From NCBI GenBank assembly GCA_933822405.4, contig CAKOGP040001885.1, positions 1-14,824 of the forward strand: a stretch of DNA of 14,824 nucleotides, in the 5' to 3' direction. Numbering within the stretch: position 1 is the stretch's first letter; every line of letters starts with the position of its first letter. Position numbers and translations under genes: made by a program. The notes under the pieces were generated by a model. That model was given only the letters and a program-made list of their open reading frames with translations. It searched no databases and was not told the DNA's origin. Below, in pieces: positions 7,961 to 14,824 of the stretch. Source of the DNA: Cylindrotheca closterium (Eukaryota; Bacillariophyta; Bacillariophyceae; Bacillariales; Bacillariaceae).

Positions 7961-8806
7961 ATGGCCGCCGCAATTCCTGTTTTTACGATCTATGATGCCA
8001 TGATTTTATGTCAAATCCCTGACACTGGGAATTTCCAAGGACAAACTGACGCTCAACGTATGGCAGAAGAGCTCTTTGACAACAATTTTGGCACTGCCAT
8101 GACCAAGTCAATCAAGCAGGTCAACATGGACCTTGCAACGCTTGCATCCTTGACCGCTGTGCAAGGACGAATTGTGTCAAGACCAAGGGCTCAAGACCGA
8201 ATCAGAGCATTTGTACAGTGGGTTCGCGATGAAATTCGGATGGGCAGGAATCCTGCACAACACCCTTTCCCAGCTGGAGATACATCTACTCTGCTGCAGC
8301 GATTGAACTTCCATCAAAAGTATGTCAAAGATTCTAAAACTTTAATTGACAATACGGTTCCACCCAAGTGGAGCAAAGAACAACAATGGAAGCAATGGGT
8401 CAAGCTGCTCCGTGACCACCTCCGCGCATATATCGGTGTCAATGGCATCCCCCTTGTTTATGTGGTCCGCGAGAATGCAGCTCAAGACCCAACACCACAA
8501 GACGATTTTCTTGACAATTACATCAACATGGCTCTACTTGTTGGAACCGCCTTTATTGTGGATAACAAACAGGTGTTGGCTCTGCTGAACAAATTTATCA
8601 TGGGTTGTTCTGAAGCTGAAATGGTAATACAGGCGCTCAATACTACTACTGATGATAGAGCTGCTTTCTTTGCATTGAAGGCATTTTATGAAGGTGAAGG
8701 CATTTTCGCTCATGATGTCATGGCAGCGAAAACATCATTGCAACACTTTTCTATGCAGGAGAAAAATGTCCAGCTATGTACTGGCAGAAATTTGAACAAA
8801 TATTAA
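7961..8806 (+). CDS. gag: Element 2 Gag, N-terminal part (before frame change)
   Basis: ATG 7961, preceded by AAA, opens a 281-codon frame. Residues about 112-170 (FHQKYVKDSKTL, W-SKEQQWKQW, YIGVNGIPLVYVVREN) and 180-260 (DFLDNYINMALLVG, AFIVDNKQVLALL, ALKAFYEGEGIFAHDV) are the conserved capsid-like core of diatom copia Gag. The family block that should follow, LFYAGEK with its Trp, is read in another frame from about 8731, so residues after about 257 here are out of frame. Gag forms the virus-like particle that packages the RNA. The frame relation fits a one-base deletion; no convincing slippery heptamer is present. Confidence 0.85.
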   Translation: MAAAIPVFTIYDAMILCQIPDTGNFQGQTDAQRMAEELFDNNFGTAMTKSIKQVNMDLATLASLTAVQGRIVSRPRAQDRIRAFVQWVRDEIRMGRNPAQHPFPAGDTSTLLQRLNFHQKYVKDSKTLIDNTVPPKWSKEQQWKQWVKLLRDHLRAYIGVNGIPLVYVVRENAAQDPTPQDDFLDNYINMALLVGTAFIVDNKQVLALLNKFIMGCSEAEMVIQALNTTTDDRAAFFALKAFYEGEGIFAHDVMAAKTSLQHFSMQEKNVQLCTGRNLNKY

Positions 8807-9555
8807 ATAATGCCTATGCAACCATGCATCACGAATACGGACGTGTAATGTATACTGACATTATGAAGCTACAATCTCTCCAACAAAGAATCAAAGCTGA
8901 CTTCTTGTCACAGACAAAAGCGGCAATTGAAGCTAACATGCATGCTATTCCCATGACTATGTCATATGATCAAGCCATGCGAATGTACCGTTCCAAGGTG
9001 TCAGAAAAATTCCCTCCAGCTTCCGTAGCTGCCGTTGCTTGGGGGCGACACGTCAGAGAGAACAATCGAAACACACGTGGGGGAGGACGTGGCGGCGGAC
9101 GTGGACAAGGTGGTCGCAACCACCACAACAATTCCCGCAATAACCGCCGTTACAATGGAAATCGTCAACAACATCCGGACGAACGCAATATCACTTTGAG
9201 TGATGGAAAAGTCATCAAGTACCATCCGAGTTACAACTTTTCTTGTGAACACTTGGACCTGATGACACAAGACCAACGCAATACAATGACGGCTGAAAGG
9301 ACAGCTTATCGCAATCAAAACAAAAATAACCAGGACAATGCTAGTACCAACGAGAATACAAGAAATATAGCCGCACTGAATTCTCTGGTTGGAGATTTGA
9401 CCAACCGTTTGACTGTACCAACCGAAATCACACAAGATACTGCTGATACTCAAATCTCCCAAGTCACTACTGGCACCAACGGGCGCTCCATTATTGGAGG
9501 ACGTCTACAACAAGCCCAACAGCGCCAAAATGGAGGAAGTGGGAGTAATATCTGA
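8737..9555 (+). CDS. gag: Element 2 Gag, C-terminal part with RG-rich nucleocapsid
   Basis: Family-like sense runs from about 8737 (ATLFYAGEK) through a fortuitous ATG at 8776 to TGA 9553-9555. Counting from 8776, residues 1-90 are the rest of the Gag helical core (YW-KFEQILN, EYGRVMYTDIMKLQSL, ADFLSQTKAAIE, MSYDQAM). Residues 100-130 are a strongly basic RG/N-rich stretch (RGGGRGGGRGQGG, RNNRRYNGNR) that can replace a CCHC knuckle in RNA binding. KYHPSYNF at about 148 is a conserved block. The tail is Asn/Gln/Thr-rich. The TGA is not a natural end, because the same frame continues into protease. Confidence 0.82.
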   Translation: MATLFYAGEKCPAMYWQKFEQILNNAYATMHHEYGRVMYTDIMKLQSLQQRIKADFLSQTKAAIEANMHAIPMTMSYDQAMRMYRSKVSEKFPPASVAAVAWGRHVRENNRNTRGGGRGGGRGQGGRNHHNNSRNNRRYNGNRQQHPDERNITLSDGKVIKYHPSYNFSCEHLDLMTQDQRNTMTAERTAYRNQNKNNQDNASTNENTRNIAALNSLVGDLTNRLTVPTEITQDTADTQISQVTTGTNGRSIIGGRLQQAQQRQNGGSGSNI

Positions 9556-10440
9556 CTACTACCTGTCAGCCGCAGCATCACCCAAGTTTCATGGATTGTT
9601 TGTGTCATCTCCAAATACTCAGCAACGCAAAGACTTGGTGTCCAAGAACCTGTGGCTGGCACTTACGCCGACAATGAAATGGACACAAACGCTGACACTT
9701 GTTGCTTGAGCAGCAATTTCATCATTACTGCTTACACACAACGCTCAGCGGATGTGTACGCTTATGATTCAACTCTACCGCCAATGCATGTTCCAATTGT
9801 TTCAGGGGCGACAGCATATGATTGTCCAGAAACCGGTTCTACTTTTATTTTGATCATAAACGAAGCGCTCTACTATGGAAACAAGTTGGACCACTCCTTG
9901 TTCAACCCAAATCAGATTCAAAGTTACGGTACTCCTCTTTGGAACAACCCATACAATGATGTGCATGAAATTGGGATTGAGGCTACGGACTTGTTCACAC
10001 CACTACTATCAAGGGGCACCAAGCTACTCTTTGGCACACGTGCTCCCACTAAGCAGGAACTTGAAAAGTGCCATCATAATGAGCTCACAAGTAAAGTGCC
10101 ATGGGAGCCGTCAACTGTACAACTTGGGAAACTCTCAACGCGACGAAATATTCCTTTTGAAGATCCACGATCAAATGAATCTGAAATGCGCAGTTTAGAT
10201 CCTGTGCAACACAACTTACAACAATGGCGTGTTGTACAACAAATCAATGCAACTGCTGATAGGTTTCAAGATGTTCCAGTCCGGCCATCATTTGTATCAA
10301 CTGAACGGCACTCCAAAGTCACCGCAGAGAATCTTTCTGAACGCTTGGGAATCAGCATTGGTCAAGCAAGAGCTACATTAAACATAACCCTGCAACGTGG
10401 AACCAGATCAGCTATTATGCCACTTGCAAGGACATATTGA
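9556..10440 (+). CDS. pol: Element 2 protease and integrase N-terminal part
   Basis: The frame is continuous with Gag after the TGA at 9553. The first non-ATG start is GTG 9652, but this is an internal part of a polyprotein. DTNADTCC (Asp codon 9682-9684) is the retropepsin active site in the variant form D-x-x-A-D-T typical of this lineage instead of DSG. Conserved blocks after it include VYAYD, ATAYDCPETGSTFILIINEALY, H-LFNPNQIQSYG and an acidic linker. NLSERLGISIGQARATLNITLQRGTR at the end is the segment that precedes the integrase core. No HHCC zinc finger is evident. The segment ends at TGA 10438-10440, where the family has Arg in an RRYR-like motif. Confidence 0.82.
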   Translation, partial: LLPVSRSITQVSWIVCVISKYSATQRLGVQEPVAGTYADNEMDTNADTCCLSSNFIITAYTQRSADVYAYDSTLPPMHVPIVSGATAYDCPETGSTFILIINEALYYGNKLDHSLFNPNQIQSYGTPLWNNPYNDVHEIGIEATDLFTPLLSRGTKLLFGTRAPTKQELEKCHHNELTSKVPWEPSTVQLGKLSTRRNIPFEDPRSNESEMRSLDPVQHNLQQWRVVQQINATADRFQDVPVRPSFVSTERHSKVTAENLSERLGISIGQARATLNITLQRGTRSAIMPLARTY

Positions 10441-10788
10441 GCCAATCGGATGTTTGAACGTCCACAATTGAAGGGAAAATTTTCTACTGATACTGCCTAC
10501 TTCAAACGAACTTCTCTTTGTGGTAACATTGCCAGCCAGGTATACTTTCACAAATGTGGGTTTTACAGTTGTCACCACTTGCAGAAAGTAAATGATGTAC
10601 AGGTTGGACCAACCTTGAACAAGTTCATTTTCAAATATGGTATACCGGATCACCTTACGATGGATGGTGCACCTGTCCAGATTGGACGGAAGACTACATT
10701 TATGGATACAATTTGTCAATGCAATATCGACCATCACATTTCCAAACCTTGCACTCCAAAGAAAAACCCGGCTGAAGGTGGAATTTGA
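10441..10788 (+). CDS. pol: Element 2 integrase catalytic core
   Basis: In the same frame as the preceding segment. The DDE triad is visible: Asp in FSTDT (codon 10489-10491), Asp in TMDGA (10663-10665) and Glu in NPAEGG (10774-10776), spaced 58 and 37 residues apart, as in copia integrases. Integrase joins the cDNA ends to host DNA in the nucleus. The segment ends in TGA 10786-10788 four codons past the catalytic Glu, where the family has Arg before ELKR, so it looks like a CGA to TGA change. Confidence 0.85.
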   Translation, partial: ANRMFERPQLKGKFSTDTAYFKRTSLCGNIASQVYFHKCGFYSCHHLQKVNDVQVGPTLNKFIFKYGIPDHLTMDGAPVQIGRKTTFMDTICQCNIDHHISKPCTPKKNPAEGGI

Positions 10789-12627
10789 GAGTTGAAACGG
10801 AGGTATTACCGATTGATCATCAAACACGGTATCCCTGAACGTCTTTGGGACTTTGTCTTGGACTACGTGGTTGACACAATGAATGTTACTATCAATTATT
10901 CAAAGTGCTCTGATGGTCGGGTACCTTTAGAAATTATAACTGGAATCACACCAGAAATCACTGAATATCTGGATTTCACGATATATGGTTGGGTGTTCTT
11001 TCGCAGCGATGGCGGCTTGGGAGTCAACCACATTGGACGATGGCTTGGAGTTTCGCACCGTGTGGGACCCATGATGACATATTGGGTTCTCCCAAAGAGC
11101 GGTATCCCCATTTCCGTAGATACTGTCCAAATGGTAACCAACGCTGAACAGCAAACTGATTCCGTCAAACAACAGATGCAACGTTGGACAGCTGATGTCT
11201 CCAAGATAGTTGACGCCAAATCTACATACATCAACTGGGGGAAGGAAGAGATTCCTCATCAAATGATGTTCGATTTTGACGACAAGGATGACGAACTTAT
11301 GCGCAACTTTGGTATGCTCATCAACCCAGAGACGCTGGAAGATGGCGACTTTGAGGGGACTGAAGAAGCTGCAGATGACCTTGATGCCCAAGATTATACC
11401 AACATGGAGATTGGTTTACGGCGAGGCGCAGAAGGCAAACTCCAAAGGGCAAAGGTGAAACGACGGATAGTGGATGAAAATGGAAGACCAATTGGCGTCG
11501 CCAGCTCCATCCAATTGCTTGACACAAGACAATATGAAGTGGAGTATGCAGATGGCGGTACTGAAATATTCGCAGCCAAAATCCTTGCTGAGAATTTGCT
11601 TGCACAGGTTGACAAACACGGACACAAGCACCAACTGATGGAGGAGATTTCAGACCACCGTAAAAATGCTAAGGCAATCACAAAGAGTGCGGGATCAATG
11701 CTCCTCCCTAGTGGACAGACTCGAAAGCGCCAAACAACTGCTGGCTGGGAACTTCATGTGATCTGGAAGGACGGATCATTCAATTGGGTAACACTGAAAG
11801 ACATGAAAGAATCCTTTCCCCTTGAGGTTGCAGATTATGCCAAGTTAAAGGCTATTGAAGATGAACCAGCATTTGCATGGTGGGTCCCACATGTACACAA
11901 AACGCGTGATCGTTTTATAAGCAAGGTCAAATCAAAATATTGGGAACGGACCCACAAATACGGTATCTGCATCCCAAAATCTGTCAAGGAGGCTATTCAA
12001 ATTGATCGAGAAAATGGTGATACCTTGTGGCAAGATGCCATCAAAATGGAAATGAAAAACAATCAAGTTGCCTTTGACGAATTTGGCGGGGACATCAAAA
12101 AGCTAATTGGATACAAACGCATCACTGGTCACATGGTATTTGATGTCAAACTTGGTGAAAACTTCCGACAAAAGGCTCAATATTGCGCTGATGGACACAA
12201 AACAGAAGCGCCAGCAGCAGTGACATACAGCACTGTGGTAGCCCAAGATTCTGTGCGAATATTACTCACCATTGCAGCATTGAATGGTTTGGATGTCCAG
12301 TGCGCTGACATTCAAAATGCTTTCCTCACCGCACCCAATCTTGAAAAGTGTTACATGATTGCGGGCCCTGAATTTGGAGACAAGGAGGGCAAAACATTCA
12401 TTGTTAGGCGAGCATTACATGGTTTGAAATCTGCTGCGTTAGCATTCAGGTCCCACCTTGCAGAGACATTGGAGAACTTGGGATTTTACTCATCATATGC
12501 TGATCCCAATGTTTGGATGCAAACAGCTATCAAACTAGACGGGGAAGAATACTACGAATATATTTTGTGCTATGTTGATGACATCTTGTGCATGTCTGAA
12601 ACGCTAAAGATGATATGGAGCAGATAA
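10789..12627 (+). CDS. pol: Element 2 integrase C-terminus, chromo-like segment and reverse transcriptase
   Basis: In frame after the TGA; the first possible start is TTG 10792. Counting from there, residues 1-110 finish the integrase domain (LWDFVLDYVVDTMN, CSDGRVPLEIITG, GRWLGVSHRVG). An acidic linker follows (150-205). Residues 245-280 and 316-364 are two short beta-rich stretches with YEVEYADGG and WELHVIWKDGSFNW..LKDMKESFP, which resemble a chromodomain-type fold. RT begins near 410 (DTLWQDAIKMEMKNNQVAF), with the first catalytic Asp in CADIQNAF (506) and YVDD at 594-597 (12571-12582). RT copies the element RNA in the particle. The frame is lost just after YVDD, at about 12605. Confidence 0.87.
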   Translation, partial: ELKRRYYRLIIKHGIPERLWDFVLDYVVDTMNVTINYSKCSDGRVPLEIITGITPEITEYLDFTIYGWVFFRSDGGLGVNHIGRWLGVSHRVGPMMTYWVLPKSGIPISVDTVQMVTNAEQQTDSVKQQMQRWTADVSKIVDAKSTYINWGKEEIPHQMMFDFDDKDDELMRNFGMLINPETLEDGDFEGTEEAADDLDAQDYTNMEIGLRRGAEGKLQRAKVKRRIVDENGRPIGVASSIQLLDTRQYEVEYADGGTEIFAAKILAENLLAQVDKHGHKHQLMEEISDHRKNAKAITKSAGSMLLPSGQTRKRQTTAGWELHVIWKDGSFNWVTLKDMKESFPLEVADYAKLKAIEDEPAFAWWVPHVHKTRDRFISKVKSKYWERTHKYGICIPKSVKEAIQIDRENGDTLWQDAIKMEMKNNQVAFDEFGGDIKKLIGYKRITGHMVFDVKLGENFRQKAQYCADGHKTEAPAAVTYSTVVAQDSVRILLTIAALNGLDVQCADIQNAFLTAPNLEKCYMIAGPEFGDKEGKTFIVRRALHGLKSAALAFRSHLAETLENLGFYSSYADPNVWMQTAIKLDGEEYYEYILCYVDDILCMSETLKMIWSR

Positions 12628-13658
12628 GCTACAAATTCAAGTTCAAGAAGGACAAGATTGAACAGCCTGAAAGCTATCTTGGAGCGGGTGTCAAAAGAAA
12701 GGTTTTAGACGGTCAGCACATGTGGACTATGTCCAGTTATGATTATGTTACAGCTGCTGTGAAGAATGTCAAAGCAACCCTGAAAGACAATCAGAGGTGG
12801 AACTTACCAAAGAAAGCCGTCACTCCAATGAATAGCGATTATACACCAGAGCTAGACGATTCAAGTGAGTTAAACGCACATGACCACACATACTTTCAAG
12901 AATTGATTGGGGTCTTAAGGTGGGCCACGGAGATCAGACGCGTTGATATTCTACTGAAAGTTTCTCTTTTGAGTCAATACCAGGCAGGGCCAAGGGAAGG
13001 ACACATGGAACAATTGTTGCAGATTTTTGCCTACTTGGATCAACACCCAAAGATGACCCTATACTTTGATTGGAGAATCCCAAACGCAGATTTTTTTGGA
13101 GTCAAGTCATCGTACAAAGAGTTCCGTACTCTATACAGAGATGCTGAGGAACAATTGCCATCGAACATGCCAAAACCAAGAGGTAGGCGAGTGGGAAGCT
13201 TGGCATACGTTGATGCCTTGCATGCAGCAAACAAGAAGACTCGTAGATCGCATACCGGCTATGTCATCTTCTTGAATAGGGCGCCTATTATTTGGCACAG
13301 CCGGAGGCAGAATACAGTGGAGGCCAGCACTTTTGGGGCTGAATTCATTGCTCTGAAATCATGTATTGAAGCAATTACGCACTTACGCTACAAGTTGCGT
13401 ATGTTTGGGATCCCACTGGATGAGGAACCAACACAGGTATTGGTGGACAATGAAGCGGTTGTTAAAAACTTGTCACTGGTAGAATCTACGTTGAACAAAA
13501 AGCACAATTCGATTGCTTATCATTATGCACGTTGGAATGTGGCAGCTCAGGTGATTGCAGTTTCATGGATTGATGGTGCAATCAATATTGCAGATGCATT
13601 TACAAAGCGATTAACACAGATGAGGAGAGAAAACCTTTTTGGTTCTTGGGTTTATTGA
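12606..13658 (+). CDS. pol: Element 2 RT thumb/connection and RNase H
   Basis: Family-like sense resumes just ahead of ATG 12615 and ends at TGA 13656-13658, the natural end of pol. Counting from 12615, residues 1-30 (YKFKFKKDKIEQPESYLGAG) are the end of the RT palm and thumb. ELIGVLRWATEIRRVDILLKVSLLS (96-120) is the conserved connection. RNase H spans about 195-345 with acidic residues D200 (YVDALHA), E243 (FGAEF), D278 (LVDNEA) and D327 (NIADAFTK). RNase H removes RNA from the hybrid and makes the polypurine primer. No further breaks are seen. Confidence 0.87.
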   Translation, partial: KDDMEQISYKFKFKKDKIEQPESYLGAGVKRKVLDGQHMWTMSSYDYVTAAVKNVKATLKDNQRWNLPKKAVTPMNSDYTPELDDSSELNAHDHTYFQELIGVLRWATEIRRVDILLKVSLLSQYQAGPREGHMEQLLQIFAYLDQHPKMTLYFDWRIPNADFFGVKSSYKEFRTLYRDAEEQLPSNMPKPRGRRVGSLAYVDALHAANKKTRRSHTGYVIFLNRAPIIWHSRRQNTVEASTFGAEFIALKSCIEAITHLRYKLRMFGIPLDEEPTQVLVDNEAVVKNLSLVESTLNKKHNSIAYHYARWNVAAQVIAVSWIDGAINIADAFTKRLTQMRRENLFGSWVY

Positions 13659-13667
13659 GCAACCTAT

Positions 13668-13682
13668 GGATCACATTGATCC
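13668..13682 (+). other. Short hairpin after pol stop
   Basis: GGATCA-CAT-TGATCC is a perfect 6-bp stem with a 3-base loop, ten bases after the pol stop and nine before the purine tract. The role is unknown. Confidence 0.5.
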
Positions 13683-13690
13683 TTAGCTTG

Positions 13691-13697
13691 AGGGGAG
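13691..13697 (+). other. Polypurine tract of element 2
   Basis: AGGGGAG lies one base (C) before the 3' LTR body at 13699, or directly before it if the LTR starts with that C. Its position and purine content fit the plus-strand primer site. Confidence 0.65.
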
Positions 13698-13698
13698 C

Positions 13699-13881
13699 AA
13701 ATAAAGGTCACCGTGCTATTAGATACGCACGCATAGTCTGTACGCAGTAACGTACAGGATCGGTGATGGACCACACACATCATCACAACTTTCTAGATTT
13801 CCTTTTACAAACGTCTATCAACTTTCCTTTACCTTTATCATCCTCCTAGTAAGTCTATCGCTACACGACGTACTTTACATT
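13699..13881 (+). repeat. 3' LTR of element 2
   Basis: A direct repeat of 7550-7732, about 96% identical and gap-free. It contains a perfect hairpin CTGTACG-CAGTAA-CGTACAG at 13738-13757 whose two inner pairs become G-U type in the 5' copy. It is followed by the target duplication ATACC at 13882-13886. Confidence 0.9.
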
Positions 13882-14426
13882 ATACCCTTGGCCGATTGGT
13901 CTGTCTGACAGTGGGATTTTATTTGGTGTGGTACTATGTAGGTAAAGCCACCGTAAGGTAGGAATCTGGGCTTGTGTTTGTCACAATGTTTAAGGGCATT
14001 GACAAGTTGGACTTGGAACTTTTGGTGATCTTTTGGCATTGGGGTTCCTCTCCCCATATCCACAAGGACCTTGTACGTTGCAAGCAGATCCATCTCGACT
14101 TTGGTGGCATGCTTCCAGTTGATGTTGCCATGGAATTTGCCGAGTCGAAGGACGCCATTGTGGTCCTTCTGGATCTTGTAGTTGTACATATACTTTGGTG
14201 TAGCAGTATGTAGCAATCTCAGCTTGACTTGATTGGTTGGACAAAGGAATTTCCTCTTGTCCTTCACTATATTTCTAAGAAGTTTACAACCTTGATTTTC
14301 TGGTAGGTTATGATTGGGGTTGTCCTTGTCAGTTTCTGACCACTTGTGGATCTCATGGTAAGCCATAACACGTTCATATTCGCCTTTATCAATGTTCAAG
14401 CATAGTTGAATGTGTGCAGGCTGCAA
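13882..14426 (-). pseudogene. Relic X RT start joined to RNase H, minus strand
   Basis: The minus strand from the first Met codon (14426) is open for 183 codons, the last few using element 2 LTR bases. GEYERVMAYHEIHKW (15-29) is the segment before RT, and KLRLLHTATPKYMYNYKIQ, HGNINWKHATKVEMDLLATYKV and NALKHCDKHKPRF are the chromo-RT junction and RT fingers of a diatom copia element. At about residue 163 the sequence jumps to SHCQTDQSAKGI, which belongs to RNase H, so the palm with YVDD and the connection are deleted. GI continues across element 2 at 7549 with IHHMLNGTPID. This proves the nested order. It is not an active enzyme. Confidence 0.78.
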
Positions 14427-14670
14427 CAGAGGGAGGTTCTGCTGAAACCCACCTGTATGTCGTACGTAGAAGCTAAAAATGTACCTTTTGTCTCCACAAT
14501 TTCACCGTTAAAAAAGTGACATGCATGCGCACCCCAGTGACGCAATAGAATCTGTAACAACCGAATCTTGGAATTCAGGCCAACTGCTGAAAAATCCCCC
14601 GAATAAACGGACCAAACGGACATTTGTCCGTCTGTCCGATCGGACGTGTCTATCAAGGAAATTCCAATGA
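14427..14670. other. Unassigned segment with clustered palindromes
   Basis: I could not assign this stretch to any element. Minus-strand frames at 14396-14704 and 14508-14747 show no known motif, and both overlap the + strand RNase H scrap to the right. Bases 14608-14645 hold five copies of CGGAC/GTCCG arranged as two adjacent palindromes. It may include the decayed pol sequence upstream of relic X RT and an insertion boundary of the next element. Confidence 0.35.
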
Positions 14671-14824
14671 ATGGTTTCCAAGAGAGCAATTCCAACAGAC
14701 GCATCTTTTGCGGTGCATCCAGATTTCAAGAGCCATACTGGCGGCACTCTGTCCTTTGGAGGAGGTGCAGCTCAAGTGATGTCAAAGAAACAAAAACTAA
14801 ACAGCAGAAGCAGTACGGAAGCGG
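14671..14824 (+). pseudogene. RNase H fragment of a third copia lineage (runs off the window)
   Basis: The + strand from 14671 is open to the window end. It encodes TDASFAVHPDFKSHTGGT (Asp codon 14698-14700), then LSFGGG, SKKQKLNSRSSTEA. This is the N-terminal half of a Ty1/copia RNase H (VDASFAVH..MRSHTGG..KQK-N-KSSTEAE). The usual W-x-V before the Asp is I-P-T, so the left side may be broken. The lineage differs from relic X (VETATHGSKF) and element 2 (VEASTFGAEF). No upstream RT is visible, so the fragment is probably 5'-truncated. Confidence 0.72.

Larger units (their letters stand above)
7550..13881 (+). mobile_element. Element 2: nearly complete copia (CoDi-like) LTR retrotransposon
   Basis: A 6.3-kb + strand element with 183-bp LTRs (7550-7732 and 13699-13881, seven differences), an ATAC(C) target duplication, a leader, and one gag-pol in the copia order Gag, PR, IN, chromo-like segment, RT, RNase H. 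The coding path is broken by a frame change at about 8730, TGA codons at 9553-9555, 10438-10440 and 10786-10788, and a second frame change at about 12605. Both frame changes fit a one-base deletion. The PR Asp, the IN D,D,E, the RT YVDD and the RNase H acidic residues are all present, so it died recently. It sits inside the RNase H of relic X, in the opposite orientation. A purine run AGGGGAG (13691-13697) precedes the 3' LTR. Confidence 0.92.

Noticed and set aside
8720..8806. Programmed frameshift between the two gag parts of element 2
   Set aside because: The shift lies within a conserved Gag block, not at a domain border, and I see no good slippery heptamer. A one-base deletion is simpler, and the element has another such change at about 12605.
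9553..10788. TGA recoding (selenocysteine or readthrough) as a designed feature
   Set aside because: Two of the TGAs fall at Arg positions of the family and the CpG bias explains them; no special element was seen nearby.
10408..10827. 139-codon minus-strand frame opposite integrase
   Set aside because: The + strand holds the DDE core with correct spacing; the minus-strand product has no motif.
14508..14747. 79-codon minus-strand frame near the right edge
   Set aside because: Overlaps the + strand RNase H fragment, which has clear family motifs.

Overview
The window is a eukaryotic transposable-element nest, most likely from a diatom or a related stramenopile alga. That guess rests on recognising, from memory, two Gag/Pol lineages that resemble diatom Ty1/copia-like (CoDi-type) LTR retrotransposons; no search was run. 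There is no prokaryotic gene organisation and no convincing host gene. Nearly every base that can be assigned belongs to a retroelement, and at least four element copies or fragments lie inside or against each other in both orientations.

Layout. Bases 1-408 are an unassigned left flank. Bases 409-791, read on the minus strand, are the 3' end of an old element (relic X): an LTR (409-709), a polypurine tract (710-723) and the last codons of RNase H (736-780). Element 1, a + strand copia-like element, runs from LTR A (792-1059) to LTR B (6374-6641). It has a long leader, a gag with one in-frame TGA, a decayed linker and protease region, and a 439-codon ORF that keeps only scraps of integrase and the RNase H C-terminus. 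Next come a + strand protease scrap (6681-6844), a second copy of the relic X tail (6845-6910, minus) and a third LTR of the same family, LTR C (6911-7180). Relic X RNase H resumes on the minus strand at 7181-7549. Element 2, a nearly complete + strand copia element, then interrupts it at 7549/7550-13881. Relic X continues on the minus strand at 13882-14426 with RNase H joined to the start of RT. The right edge (14671-14824) holds a + strand RNase H scrap from a third copia lineage.

Relative ages. Relic X is oldest, since it is broken, internally deleted and interrupted at two sites. The element 1 family came next (LTR A and B about 85% identical by eye). Element 2 is youngest: its LTRs differ at 7 of 183 positions and its gag-pol is broken only by three TGA codons and two single-base frame changes. 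Many LTR differences are CpG to TpG/CpA changes, and at least two of the three element 2 stops sit where the family has arginine (CGA to TGA). Both fit decay of methylated CpG.

How the parts work together. In a live element of this type Gag forms the particle, protease cuts the polyprotein, RT/RNase H copies the RNA from LTR to LTR, and integrase inserts the DNA. Element 2 shows all of these domains in copia order (Gag-PR-IN-RT-RNase H) plus a chromodomain-like segment between IN and RT. As read here it cannot make an uninterrupted polyprotein. The most unusual points are the non-TG/CA LTR ends of element 2, the puzzle of LTRs A, B and C, and the open 439-codon relic ORF in element 1. I found no cellular system such as defence or metabolism.
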